From: Phormidesmis priestleyi ULC007
GTDB taxonomy: Bacteria > Cyanobacteriota > Cyanobacteriia > Leptolyngbyales > Leptolyngbyaceae
Assembly (NCBI RefSeq): GCF_001895925.1
Contig: NZ_MPPI01000007.1
Coordinates: forward strand, 62,001-126,000
Length of the DNA: 64,000 nt
Reading direction: 5' to 3'
Shown: positions 55,249 to 63,868 of the stretch, piece after piece
How the letters are laid out: every line of letters starts with the position of its first letter
Position numbering within the stretch: position 1 is the stretch's first letter
Made by a program: the position numbers and the translations under genes
Notes under the pieces: generated by a model
What the model was told of the DNA's origin: nothing
Databases searched by the model: none
Seen by the model: the letters and a program-made list of their open reading frames with translations, nothing else

Positions 55249-57000
55249 ATGCCGTTATTTTTGCAGCGATCTGGCACTTCTCAGACCGTGCAGCGAGATA
55301 ACAGTTTGCCTCCGGTTCCTAATTTTCAGCTTACGCCCCCGTCACTACTGCAACCGCCTGATCCAGCTTCACGATATAGCCTGGGTTTAAATTATCATCT
55401 CGACCTAGATCTGCCATCGAGCATCAAGCAAGACACTCAACAGATCTTAGATCCAGCCATTCTCAAGTTTCAACTGACGCAGCTTGATCTAGAAACTTTA
55501 CCGACTTTCATTCCCAAACGCCTTGGTACGGAGGAAAAGTCTGCTGCGGTTCCTTCCGAGCAGCCAGCGACACCGCGATCGGCAACTGCTGGTGATCTCC
55601 TCAAAGCGGTTGTGGTTGAGCTTGACCCCACGCTGACGACTCTGAAAACTCGTGTCAGCGATCGTGCCGAGTCAGACTGGCGACACCTCAACCGAGGCGA
55701 AAAAGTTGGGGTGGTTAGCGCATTTACAGTCATAGGAGCCGGGGCGCTTGCGGGCATTGTGTCAGACCCCGAAGCTCGACGGCTCTCTCTCGGTCTACTC
55801 GATGGAAAAGTTTTGCCAGTGCCCAAGCTAAACTGGCTAAATCTGGAGATCAATACTCAGGGCAACAATTTGATGCTGGGATTGCACGTTGATGTCGGGC
55901 AACTGTTGCCGTCGATCGCAGAATTTCGCGCCTCTTCACCCAAAGCGATCAGGGTGCCGCAGCCAGCGTCAGTTCCGAATCAGCGCACCATCCAGCGCAC
56001 CGCAAACGACGCGACTGAGAGCGCCAATGGCTCGATCGGGCAGCGCATCCAGGCAGCGGGTGGAGGAGACACGTTAGAAACAGGCATTCAGCAACACTTG
56101 GAACAAAGTTTAGGAGCCGATCTGTCGAGTGTGCAGATTCATACCAACCGCGAAGCCGATCGCCTGTCTCGCTCTGTAAATGCGATCGCGTTTACGACAG
56201 GTCAAGATATCTTCTTTAGTGCTGGCAGCTATAACCCCCGATCGTCTGAGGGTCAGCAGTTGATCGCTCATGAAGTCGTGCATACCATGCAGCAAGCTAA
56301 CGGAGCCGTCGCAGGTGCCCCAACCGCAGACGGCGTTTCGATTAGTGACCCTGGTGACTCATTTGAACAAGAAGCCGATCGCATTGCTCAACAAGTGATC
56401 ACATCGACCTCACCAAACTGGATCATTAATCAACCCTTGGTTCCGGTTTTGCCATCAAAAACATCGACAGCCCACCTTTCTAGAAAACCGCTGGCTCTAT
56501 TTCAACCAAACGGCACCGAAAAGGATTGGTTTGCCAACGATATGAATCGGTGGGGAGCAGACATCGGAAAACTGTCCAGCACGACTAGCACCTTTGTAAA
56601 GGCGGCAATCTTTAATACTCAAAACAACAACCCTGAAGAGTATGTGACGATCGCTGAAAGAAGTGCTTACTATGATGTGATCGATGCGTTAGCGGCGGAA
56701 GGTATCTTGCCCAAAAAAGTCAGATTTTTTGGTGCCGCCGCTAAAGTTACCAATCGCAATAGTGTCGGCAGCATCGAAGGGTTGGTGGGTTGGAGTCTGC
56801 ATTCTAAGGAGGCACTTCAAATTCTCAAAGACGTGAACAAAATCCTATTTGACTCAAACATCAAAGTGATTAATCGACTGATGAGTCGAGGCAAGCCGAC
56901 TGATCCTAAACAGCCTGACTCAACCGCAGCGCTATCACCGATGCAGTTTGACTCGATCGCGTTATCAATTAAGTTTGTCCATACTTTTATAGCCAAATAA
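55249..57000 (+). CDS. DUF4157 (eCIS core) effector-like protein with unknown C-terminal domain
   Basis: A 583-residue protein. The N-terminal 270 residues are a leader seen with eCIS proteins (PLFLQRSGTSQ, SLLQPPDPASRYSLG, then VGVVSAFTVIGAGALAGIVS and GLHVDVGQLLPS). The eCIS core domain follows (about 285-385): GADLSSVQIHTNREADRLSR, AFTTGQDIFFSAGSYNP and HEVVHTMQQ near 341, an HExxH zinc motif. The last 170 residues (DWFANDMNRWGADIGKLSS to the end) are an unknown domain and the likely effector. DUF4157 proteins are loaded into contractile injection particles. An ATG at 55136 opens a 36-codon frame reaching into this start, so a frameshift may hide a longer N-terminus. Confidence 0.8.
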   Translation: MPLFLQRSGTSQTVQRDNSLPPVPNFQLTPPSLLQPPDPASRYSLGLNYHLDLDLPSSIKQDTQQILDPAILKFQLTQLDLETLPTFIPKRLGTEEKSAAVPSEQPATPRSATAGDLLKAVVVELDPTLTTLKTRVSDRAESDWRHLNRGEKVGVVSAFTVIGAGALAGIVSDPEARRLSLGLLDGKVLPVPKLNWLNLEINTQGNNLMLGLHVDVGQLLPSIAEFRASSPKAIRVPQPASVPNQRTIQRTANDATESANGSIGQRIQAAGGGDTLETGIQQHLEQSLGADLSSVQIHTNREADRLSRSVNAIAFTTGQDIFFSAGSYNPRSSEGQQLIAHEVVHTMQQANGAVAGAPTADGVSISDPGDSFEQEADRIAQQVITSTSPNWIINQPLVPVLPSKTSTAHLSRKPLALFQPNGTEKDWFANDMNRWGADIGKLSSTTSTFVKAAIFNTQNNNPEEYVTIAERSAYYDVIDALAAEGILPKKVRFFGAAAKVTNRNSVGSIEGLVGWSLHSKEALQILKDVNKILFDSNIKVINRLMSRGKPTDPKQPDSTAALSPMQFDSIALSIKFVHTFIAK

Positions 57001-57003
57001 TTG

Positions 57004-57534
57004 CAGCGTGTCTTCAATGCCTTCCTGCACGTCGATCAGTTGTTGCACACCCTGGTCGAGATGCGAATAAGATTTCATAGACTGCACTAATTCAACGTCA
57101 GTTCGACGAGTTTTTTCGCTTCGTTCTCAGCGGCTTCTGCCCCCTAAATCCCCCAAAATTGGGGGACTTCAAGCCAAAATCTCCGGTTCAAAGTCCCCCA
57201 ATTTTGGGGGATTTAGGGGGCTTCCCGAATTCATCATCGGAGCGAACCGCGTTTGTCGAACTCACGTTAATTCAGACATGCGTTTTGCGCCCCGCAGTCC
57301 GCTCGAAATCATGCTCATAACCTCAAAAGACAGCGAGAGCCAACGTAACCCCAAATTGTGCATTTCGGTCGCATCATTGTGCCAAGGCGCGGTTAAACGG
57401 TCTAATGTTTCGACCTCAATGCCCGCTTCGGCTAAGGGTTCTGCTAGTTTCCAAGCATCTTCTACGCCATAGTCTTCGAGCCAGTCGCTGAGAGCATCTT
57501 CACGATCGCTAAGGTCGATCGCCTGACAACTCAT
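57004..57534 (-). pseudogene. Sensor histidine kinase remnant, split by a MITE
   Basis: The 5' part (57534 to 57262) encodes 90 residues, with WLEDYGVEDAWKLAEPLAEA and WLSLSFEVMSMISSGL, ending SELT plus a TGA supplied by the MITE end. Without the MITE and one AATTC copy the frame continues: SELVQSMKSYSHLDQ, then LIDVQEGIEDTLQLFGYKS. That is the region after the first helix of a kinase family whose members read ELVxAIKxYSYMDQ and IHEGLExTL. The remnant then ends at the 3' end of the DUF4157 gene, so the ATPase domain is lost. The gene next to it encodes a UBP zinc finger, a frequent neighbour of this kinase type. Confidence 0.75.
57094..57268. mobile_element. MITE with 5-bp target duplication AATTC, inside a kinase gene
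   Basis: A 175-bp element with terminal repeats AACGTCAGTTCGAC / AACGTGAGTTCGAC and the inner palindrome CCCCCTAAATCCCCCAAAAT ... TTTTGGGGGATTTAGGGGG. AATTC stands directly on both sides. Removing the element and one AATTC restores an open frame across the site, which is direct proof of insertion. Confidence 0.9.
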
Positions 57535-57558
57535 TGGATTTTCTAAGTAAATTTTCCA

Positions 57559-57777
57559 TTAGAGAAAGGTTTGATCGATATAGCACCACTTCCAGTCTTC
57601 TCCTGGCTCGATCGGCTGCACGATCGGATGAGTGGTGGCGTGAAAGTGCTTTGTGGCGTGTTTGTTTTTAGAAGAATCCCAGCAACCGACGTGTCCGCAA
57701 CTTAGGCACTCGCGTAGATAAACCCAGGTGTCGCCCATTGCGAGACATTCCTCGCATCCGGTTGCGCTCGGTGTCAC
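57559..57777 (-). CDS. UBP-type zinc finger protein
   Basis: A 72-residue protein that is almost only a zinc-finger UBP fold: CEECLAMGDTWVYLRECLSC, GHVGCWDSSKNKHATKHFH, then THPIVQPIEPGEDWKWC. The Cys and His ligands are complete. In bacteria these small proteins stand next to histidine kinases and thioredoxin-reductase-like genes; here it lies 24 bp upstream of the kinase remnant. The partner is unknown. Confidence 0.88.
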   Translation of the reverse strand: MTPSATGCEECLAMGDTWVYLRECLSCGHVGCWDSSKNKHATKHFHATTHPIVQPIEPGEDWKWCYIDQTFL

Positions 57778-57867
57778 GGCTTGAATCTAGTCGAGATGGC
57801 TGCAATGAGTACTCATATGGGTGAAGGTTAGTGAATAGGCAGCATTGATCTGTGAAAAAATATGCAA

Positions 57868-57899
57868 AAAAGAAAATAGAGCGTATATGATCACGCTCT
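57868..57899 (-). terminator. Terminator after the fasciclin gene
   Basis: Read on the minus strand, AGAGCGT (57899-57893) and ACGCTCT (57884-57878) form a stem with an 8-base loop, followed by ATTTTCTTTTTTGC. It lies about 35 bp past the stop at 57934. Confidence 0.7.
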
Positions 57900-57933
57900 A
57901 AACTTAGCTACTCAGTAGCAATTGCAATTACCG

Positions 57934-58350
57934 TCAAAGACTGATTGATCCAGGCAATAAAACGGTGTCGATTACATGAATCACTCCATTCTCAGCTTCG
58001 ACATCTGGAATTGTGACCGTTGCACCATTAATCTTGACGCTGCCACTAGAAGCGTTAATCTCAACATCCTCTCCTTCTGTGGTGGTTGCCTTGGTTAGTT
58101 TGACGACATCTGCCGCCAGCACTTTTCCAGAAACAACGTGATATTCTAATATCTTTCTCAGCGTGGGCAGATCTTCTAACAACGATTCAACCGTTCCCGA
58201 TGGCAATTTAGAAAACGCATCATCAGAGGGTGCAAAAACAGTGAACGGCCCAGGACTCTTAAGGGCAGTGTCAAGACCAGCCGCTGTGATGGCTGCGACC
58301 AGAGTGGTAAAGGTTCCCGCACTCATGGCAGTGTCAACAATGTCAGGCAT
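57934..58350 (-). CDS. Fasciclin (FAS1) domain protein
   Basis: A 138-residue single FAS1 domain: MPDIVDTAMSAGTFTTLVAA, GPFTVFAPSDDAFSKLPSGT (H1 region) and ILEYHVVSGKVLAADVVKL (YH motif), ending in GVIHVIDTVLLPGS (H2 region). FAS1 domains act in adhesion at surfaces. No signal peptide is visible, as in many cyanobacterial single-domain fasciclins. It has its own terminator, and a 400-bp upstream region. Confidence 0.92.
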   Translation of the reverse strand: MPDIVDTAMSAGTFTTLVAAITAAGLDTALKSPGPFTVFAPSDDAFSKLPSGTVESLLEDLPTLRKILEYHVVSGKVLAADVVKLTKATTTEGEDVEINASSGSVKINGATVTIPDVEAENGVIHVIDTVLLPGSISL

Positions 58351-58754
58351 AGATTTCTAGCAGTAATAATGGGTTTGAGTTTACGAGTGTCGTGAACTTC
58401 ACTCAGTCTATACCTAAAGACAAACGCTATAATCTGTCGATCGAACGAAACCACGCAGCCGCTCACTCTATCCTTTGGGGTAGAACAGTAACCAATTTAA
58501 CAATTTCACGATTTGGGGTCTGTCAAGGTTAAATTGCATTCTCAACAATCCTGTTCCTGATCATAGAGTCGAGGAAGGTGACTCAACAAGGAACATTTGC
58601 TCGACTCGTCAACACTCTTAGACTCTTTGCCCAACTCATGACTCACCAGATTGTTTGAGGTAAGTAGTACTCTGTTCAAGAATTTAATCTTTCAAGTTTG
58701 ATTGTTCGCAATACAATCGGAACAGGTAAGTATATGTTGAGGCAAAAAGAAGCA
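58351..58754. other. Divergent intergenic region
   Basis: About 400 bp between the fasciclin gene and the two-repeat protein. GCTATAATCTG near 58428 looks like a -10 element on the plus strand but no fitting -35 is seen. No gene or repeat is evident. Confidence 0.4.
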
Positions 58755-59759
58755 ATGTCATATTCAATTTTGAGTGATGAAGCAAGACAACAGTTAGAAC
58801 AAGAGCGATCGCGCCTAAGCAACGATCGCGAGGCGATTATTCAAACCGCAGTTCAGCAAGCCACTGCCGCGATCGATTTCGCCCTGCAACAATTGAACTC
58901 GCTCTTAGGAGACGAGCCAATGAGCAACGGTCACGCCAACTATTTTCCAGAGTCGGAAGCCGTGGTGCAGCCAAAAGCCTCCACCGATCAGGCGGTCACT
59001 AAATCTAAAGGCAAGCGAGGACAACAAAAAGCAAAACTTTTTGATGGAAAAGTGCTTAGACCTGAGTTTGAAGGACTCTCTCCGATCGACGCAATGGTGC
59101 AAGTCATTCAACAGTCTCCTGAACAAGCGTTTGATGCAGAAACCGTGATTGATGCCGTCTACGACGATTTTGACGAAGCGGAATTACCCAAAGCAAAAAG
59201 AAGCGTGAAGATCACCTTAGTTCTGGGGGTGAAAAAAGGATTGTTGGAGAAGGTTCAAGATCATCCTCCTATGTTCAAAGCTTTGGCTGGAGCGGCTCAG
59301 GGGAACCATCAAGCCCACAATACTGCTGAAGTCTCTGAAGTTGAACCCGATGAAGACGAACCTGCTGCTGCGACAGAGAAACCCAAGAAGGGATCAAAGG
59401 TCAAAGCCAAACCCAGAGCCAGATCAAAGGGAACGGCAAAACAGTCTGAGGCTCAATCGTTTGATGCCCAAAACCCCAAACGAGCATTTAGGGGTATGGA
59501 ACCGCTTCAGGCAATGATCAACGTGACGGCAACCGACCCAGAACGATCGTTCTCAACCAATGACATCATTCGTGAAGTCTATGGTGAGTTTGAAGGAGCA
59601 GAGATGGCAAGGGCGATTAAGAGTGTGGCAGGCACACTGACTCGTGGGATGCGGCAAGGATTCTTGGAAAAAACGCACACCAATCCAGCTCAGTTTAAGT
59701 TCAAGACATCGGGCGAAGAATCACGATCGGCGCAAGAGCAAGAATCCATCTCTGCCTGA
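58755..59759 (+). CDS. Two-repeat charged protein with winged-helix-like units
   Basis: About 334 residues from ATG 58755 (MSYSILSDEARQQLEQERSR); the frame stays open to 58698. An N-terminal coiled coil is followed by two similar domains. Domain 1 (about 120-195) reads FEGLSPIDAMVQVIQQSPEQ, then ETVIDAVYDDFDEAELPKAK and GLLEKVQDHPPMF. Domain 2 (about 250-325) reads FRGMEPLQAMINVTATDPER, then NDIIREVYGEFEGAEMARAI and GFLEKTHTNPAQF. The linker is Lys/Arg/Ala-rich. Such units resemble small winged-helix DNA-binding domains (compare HB1/HARE-HTH). The function is unknown; DNA binding is inference. Confidence 0.7.
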   Translation: MSYSILSDEARQQLEQERSRLSNDREAIIQTAVQQATAAIDFALQQLNSLLGDEPMSNGHANYFPESEAVVQPKASTDQAVTKSKGKRGQQKAKLFDGKVLRPEFEGLSPIDAMVQVIQQSPEQAFDAETVIDAVYDDFDEAELPKAKRSVKITLVLGVKKGLLEKVQDHPPMFKALAGAAQGNHQAHNTAEVSEVEPDEDEPAAATEKPKKGSKVKAKPRARSKGTAKQSEAQSFDAQNPKRAFRGMEPLQAMINVTATDPERSFSTNDIIREVYGEFEGAEMARAIKSVAGTLTRGMRQGFLEKTHTNPAQFKFKTSGEESRSAQEQESISA

Positions 59760-59824
59760 TTCAACCCGAATTTCCGTAGGGGCATGACGATCTATGCCCC
59801 TTTTATATTTCTCGCAGTAATTTC

Positions 59825-60745
59825 ATGGTTGATCACGATCGCCTTTTCAAAGAACTACTCGCCACATTTTTTGTTGAGTTCCTGGATCTGTTCCTGCCAG
59901 AAATTGCCAACACCCTTGACCGAGACTCGATTCGGTTTTTGCCGCAGGAGTACTTCGGGGATCTGACATCTGGCGAGGACAAAATCATTGATCTACTGGT
60001 TGAGGTGAAGCAGTCCGGTGAGGATGTTGGGTTCCTCGTTCATGTTGAGGCTCAGTCTTACACACAATCAGACTTTGCTCGGCGGATGTTTTTCTACTTT
60101 TCACGCCTATACCAAAAGTATGTGCAGAAGATCTATCCGATCGTCGTCTTCTCATTTAATGAACCGCTCAGAGCCGAACCGCAAACACACTCAATTGAAT
60201 TTCCGGGTTTGAAGGTTCTAGAGTTCAATTTTGCTGCAATTCAACTAAATCGGTTAGACTGGCGAGACTTTCTCAATCAGCGCAGTCCAGTTGCAGCCGC
60301 CCTCATGGCAAAGATGCAAATTGCACCGGAAGACCGCCCAAAAGTTAAAGCAGAATGTTTGCGGATACTGGCAACGTTACAGCTAGATTCTGCCCGAACG
60401 CGCCTGATTTCAGGATTTGTGGATACTTATCTCCGACTGAATGAGTCTGAGGAGCAGTTGTTTGCCGAAGAGATTGGTAAATTAGAAGCATTGGAGCAGG
60501 AGCGCGTTATGGAAATCACGACGAGTTGGATGCAGCAAGGAATTGAGCAAGGAATTGAGCAAGGAATTGAGCAAGGAGAGCGATCGCTGATTCTTCGACA
60601 GTTGATACGCCGGGTAGGGGAAGTGCCAGAGTCTTTGAAGACACAGGTCGAAGTGTTGCCGATCGCACAACTCGAACTGCTCGGAGAAGCCTTGCTCGAT
60701 TTTTCTAGTGTGACAGACCTGGAGCTATGGCTGTCACATGTGTAG
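59825..60745 (+). CDS. Rpn-family nuclease / DUF4351 protein
   Basis: A 306-residue protein of the Rpn (recombination-promoting nuclease) / putative-transposase family common in cyanobacteria. DHDRLFKELLATFFVEFLDL starts the PD-(D/E)xK-like domain; VEVKQSG and FLVHVEAQSYTQ hold the acidic and Glu-x-Gln catalytic positions. RMFFYFSRLYQKY follows. The C-terminus (LRQLIRRVGEVPESLKTQVE to LDLELWLSHV-type end) is DUF4351. Between them IEQG is repeated (MQQGIEQGIEQGIEQGERS), encoded by a tandem 12-bp unit GGAATTGAGCAA (about 60539-60575). Confidence 0.88.
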   Translation: MVDHDRLFKELLATFFVEFLDLFLPEIANTLDRDSIRFLPQEYFGDLTSGEDKIIDLLVEVKQSGEDVGFLVHVEAQSYTQSDFARRMFFYFSRLYQKYVQKIYPIVVFSFNEPLRAEPQTHSIEFPGLKVLEFNFAAIQLNRLDWRDFLNQRSPVAAALMAKMQIAPEDRPKVKAECLRILATLQLDSARTRLISGFVDTYLRLNESEEQLFAEEIGKLEALEQERVMEITTSWMQQGIEQGIEQGIEQGERSLILRQLIRRVGEVPESLKTQVEVLPIAQLELLGEALLDFSSVTDLELWLSHV

Positions 60746-60770
60746 AAACATTGCAACAGCTTTAGCGTGA

Positions 60771-60842
60771 AAGCAGAACTTTTCCGAAGTGAATTGCCAG
60801 CATCAGCGCTCTGTCACGGAAAAGTTCTGCTTCCATCAACAG
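60771..60842. terminator. Large inverted repeat between convergent genes
   Basis: AAGCAGAACTTTTCCG at 60771-60786 and its exact complement CGGAAAAGTTCTGCTT at 60827-60842 enclose 40 bases. It lies between the converging Rpn and dnaN genes. It may act as a bidirectional terminator, though there is no long T-run. Confidence 0.55.
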
Positions 60843-60859
60843 TCGAACATCTACAAGGT

Positions 60860-62008
60860 TTAGTTACGAACCTGGACAGGCATCACCAGATAGGTCATCT
60901 TGATGCTGCCCAAAGGAGACAAGATTGCTGGACTTGTTGCCGTGTTTAGCTGCATTTGCACTTCAGTGGTGGCGATCGCTTTCAGTCCATCCACTAAATA
61001 TTTGACGTTAAACGCCACCTCTAAACTGTCGCCCGAAATTTGGGCAGGCATTGTTTCGCGACCGCTGCCCACATCTTGAGCATCCACAGAGAGCGTTAGT
61101 TCTTGAGTTGAGTCATTTAAACTCATCTTGACAATGTTGTTTTTCTGGTCAGCCAGGACTGAGATCCGCTCTAAGGCACCCAAGAGCAAGCGACGATCGA
61201 CCGTCATCTGATGCGAAAACTGTTTGGGAATCAGTTGCCGATAATTGGGATATTGCCCCTCTAGCAAGCGGCTAGTCAGACGTTGATCCGTCCACTCAAA
61301 GATGGCTTGCCCCTGGTCGAACTGCACCGCAACCGAGCTGCCCCCTTGCCCCAGCATTTTGATCAACTCCTGCAAAGCTTTTGCCGGAATCGTGACATTC
61401 AGCGCTGTCTCACTTTTAGAGCGATCGGGAGAGGCTTCTTCTTCGATCGTCTGCACCACTGATAAGCGGTGTCCGTCAGTTGCGGCAAACTCCAGTCCAT
61501 CAGGCTGCAAGCTCAGGTGAACGCCCGTCAGCACTTGCTTTGTCTCATCTGCACTTGCGGCAAACAGCGAACCCCGCAAGCCATCAATCAAGGCTTCTGC
61601 GGATAAAGTCGCCAGTTCACCGTCTTCAATTACAGGCAACTCTGGAAACTCTTCAGCCCCCATGCCGCGCATTTGATAACGTCCTGAGGCGCAGGTGAGC
61701 GTTGTCAGCAGACCTGCATCGGCTTCGGTGCCGCTATCAAGCGTGATGTCTCCATCGGGCAGGCGAGAGACAATATCACTCAGCAGTTTAGCCGGGAGGG
61801 TCAGAGAGCCGCTCTCCTCCACCTGAGCCGGAAAACTGGTCTGAATGCCAAGGCTCAGATCAAACGCACTGAGGCTAACGCGTTGCGTTTTGGCATCGGC
61901 ATTCAGCAGCACATTTGCCAAGACTGGATGAGTGGGACGCGACGAAACCGCACGACTGACTAATGAAAGGTGAGAATTGAGATTGTTTTGGGCGCAAACC
62001 AGTTTCAT
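60860..62008 (-). CDS. dnaN: DNA polymerase III beta subunit (sliding clamp)
   Basis: A 382-residue ring-forming clamp that tethers the replicative polymerase. MKLVCAQNNLNSHLSLVSRAV opens domain 1; GRYQMRGMGAEEFPELPVI and FAATDGHRLSVVQ are the domain-1/2 landmarks; the ending SPLGSIKMTYLVMPVQVRN matches the clamp C-terminus (MPxR-like), which contributes to the partner-binding pocket. It lies 480 bp downstream of dnaA on the same strand, the classical dnaA-dnaN order, and the interval carries DnaA boxes. Confidence 0.96.
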   Translation of the reverse strand: MKLVCAQNNLNSHLSLVSRAVSSRPTHPVLANVLLNADAKTQRVSLSAFDLSLGIQTSFPAQVEESGSLTLPAKLLSDIVSRLPDGDITLDSGTEADAGLLTTLTCASGRYQMRGMGAEEFPELPVIEDGELATLSAEALIDGLRGSLFAASADETKQVLTGVHLSLQPDGLEFAATDGHRLSVVQTIEEEASPDRSKSETALNVTIPAKALQELIKMLGQGGSSVAVQFDQGQAIFEWTDQRLTSRLLEGQYPNYRQLIPKQFSHQMTVDRRLLLGALERISVLADQKNNIVKMSLNDSTQELTLSVDAQDVGSGRETMPAQISGDSLEVAFNVKYLVDGLKAIATTEVQMQLNTATSPAILSPLGSIKMTYLVMPVQVRN

Positions 62009-62189
62009 GGCAGTTGAGGGCTAAAAAAGGTGAAGGGAATCTTTGAGGATCGTGAATTAAATTGTGGAGTTGCTCTGTAGGCGAATCTTGTTTGAGCATA
62101 TTAGCACCCCTGTTTACAACGTGCCACTAGGCGTTAAAACCAGCATTTGCAAGGGGTTTGAGGGCTAAAGTAACTCAATTAAAATGCGG

Positions 62190-62400
62190 TCAGAGAAACT
62201 GTGGAAACTGTGGAGAAAGCATCAGGATCACGGTCAGGAAAGATTTTGAAGTGGCGATCGTCTGTGGAAAACTTGTGGAAAAGATTCACTCAAACCACTA
62301 TTGGTAGAGAAGGTTTTTAAGTTTTCCACTATCGGTAAGGAGTTTTCGACAGGTTTCCCACAAAGTTTTCCACAGAAAAGAGGAGTTTTTCCACAGGCGA
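62190..62400. other. Candidate oriC: cluster of DnaA boxes between dnaA and dnaN
   Basis: Four exact TTTTCCACA boxes: complement at 62263-62271 and 62274-62282, direct at 62366-62374 and 62387-62395. Near matches are GTTTCCACA (complement, 62200-62208), TTCTCCACA (complement, 62209-62217), TTTTCCACT (62322-62330) and TTTCCCACA (62354-62362). Eight boxes in about 200 bp beside dnaA, in both orientations, is the usual look of a bacterial origin. The rest of 62009-62488 holds no gene. No strongly AT-rich unwinding stretch stands out. Confidence 0.7.
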
Positions 62401-62488
62401 GTCAGGATTCATTCTCTTAGATGAGGAAAATGAATCGGAGTTGACTCGATCGATGGGATTTGTTTAAGACCCCCTGTACTATCCGACC

Positions 62489-63868
62489 CTATTTGCGGGT
62501 TTGACTTGCTAAATTAATTCGATCGCCCAGTTGCTTTAATGTTTGCGCCATGCTGGGATCGTTTGTTTTTAGTTGAGCAATTTTGTCGCAGCTATACATC
62601 ACCGTTGTATGGTCTTTGCCGCCGAACTCTTCGCCGATTTTTGGCAAACTAAGTTCGGTGTGGTGGCGCATCAGATACATGCCGATTTGTCTAGCGACGC
62701 TAATTTCTCGACGACGAGAATTGCCCTTCAAGTCTTCGATCGGCACATTAAACGCATCGGCAACGGCTGTAATCACGGCTTCCGCAGAGGCTTCGACTTT
62801 CTCTACGGGCGGATTCAACACAGGCGCAATGTTTTCAACGGTCATCGACAGACCCGAAATTGAAATATACGCCACCGCTCGAATCAGTGCCCCTTCTAAC
62901 TCTCGAATGTTTGAGGTGTAGCTAGAGGCAATATATTCAATCACCGCTCGCGGCAAGCGCATATTTTCATATTCAGCTTTCTTTTGCAAAATCGCCATCC
63001 GCGTCTCTAAATCGGGTGGCTGAATGTCTGCAATCAAGCCCATCGAGAAGCGAGAACAGAGCCGCTCTTGCAAACGCGGAATTTGATTGGGTGGTCGATC
63101 GGACGCGATCACCACCTGTTTTCCCGCTTCGTGCAGAGTGTTGAACGTGTGAAAAAACTCTTCCTGGGTATATTCTTTGCCTTCGATGAACTGAATATCA
63201 TCGACTAGCAGCACATCGACGGCTCGATAAAGCTCTCGAAAGCTCTGCATACTATCTTTGCGAATCGCTGAGATCAAATCGTTGGTAAACTGCTCGGTCG
63301 AAACGTAGAACACTTTAGAATTGGCACAGATCTCTAGACGGTAGTGTCCGATCGCCTGCATTAAGTGGGTCTTTCCCAACCCAACACCGCCGCAGAGAAA
63401 GAGCGGATTAAACTCCCGTCCAGGTGACTCTGCAACGGCAAGCGAAGCAGCGTGCGCCATGCGATTGTTAGGGCCGACCACCAAACGAGAAAACACATAT
63501 TTTTGGTTGAGGTCAGAATTTTGCGCGCGTTGCCCCGTGGGAATTTCGGGGATATTCACCTCGATCGGCAACGGATAATACATATCGGCATCACCGAGCA
63601 TTGCCCCATCGTCACCCTGCGCGATCGTAATGTGAATCTCGATCGGCTGCCCGACCACCTGCTCAACGACTTCGGTGATCGTCTTGATGTAGTATTTCTG
63701 AATCCAATTCTTGGCAAAGGGGTTGGGCGTGCGAATCACCAGACAGCCATCTTCTAGCTGTTCGGGAACCGCAGTCTTGATCCAAGTCTCAAACGTGGGG
63801 CGACTTAGCTGAACCTGTAACCGCTCTAGAACCTGTGCCCAGAGACTTTCGACCATCGCAATTTCCAC
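62489..63868 (-). CDS. dnaA: Chromosomal replication initiator DnaA
   Basis: A 459-residue initiator ATPase. Domain I (1-90): [20 protein letters not shown]. Domain III AAA+: [20 protein letters not shown] (Walker A), [20 protein letters not shown] (Walker B), then [20 protein letters not shown] (box VII with the Arg finger). Domain [22 protein letters not shown], the DNA-contacting helix-turn-helix signature. It may start at Met1 or at Met5 (MVESLWAQ). It is transcribed towards the candidate oriC and dnaN. The 132 bp upstream to the window end show no feature. Confidence 0.97.
   Translation of the reverse strand: MEIAMVESLWAQVLERLQVQLSRPTFETWIKTAVPEQLEDGCLVIRTPNPFAKNWIQKYYIKTITEVVEQVVGQPIEIHITIAQGDDGAMLGDADMYYPLPIEVNIPEIPTGQRAQNSDLNQKYVFSRLVVGPNNRMAHAASLAVAESPGREFNPLFLCGGVGLGKTHLMQAIGHYRLEICANSKVFYVSTEQFTNDLISAIRKDSMQSFRELYRAVDVLLVDDIQFIEGKEYTQEEFFHTFNTLHEAGKQVVIASDRPPNQIPRLQERLCSRFSMGLIADIQPPDLETRMAILQKKAEYENMRLPRAVIEYIASSYTSNIRELEGALIRAVAYISISGLSMTVENIAPVLNPPVEKVEASAEAVITAVADAFNVPIEDLKGNSRRREISVARQIGMYLMRHHTELSLPKIGEEFGGKDHTTVMYSCDKIAQLKTNDPSMAQTLKQLGDRINLASQTRK

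Noticed and set aside
57001-57093. A 3' untranslated tail of the DUF4157 gene only.
   Set aside because: On the minus strand this piece continues the kinase reading frame when the MITE is removed, so it is part of the kinase remnant.
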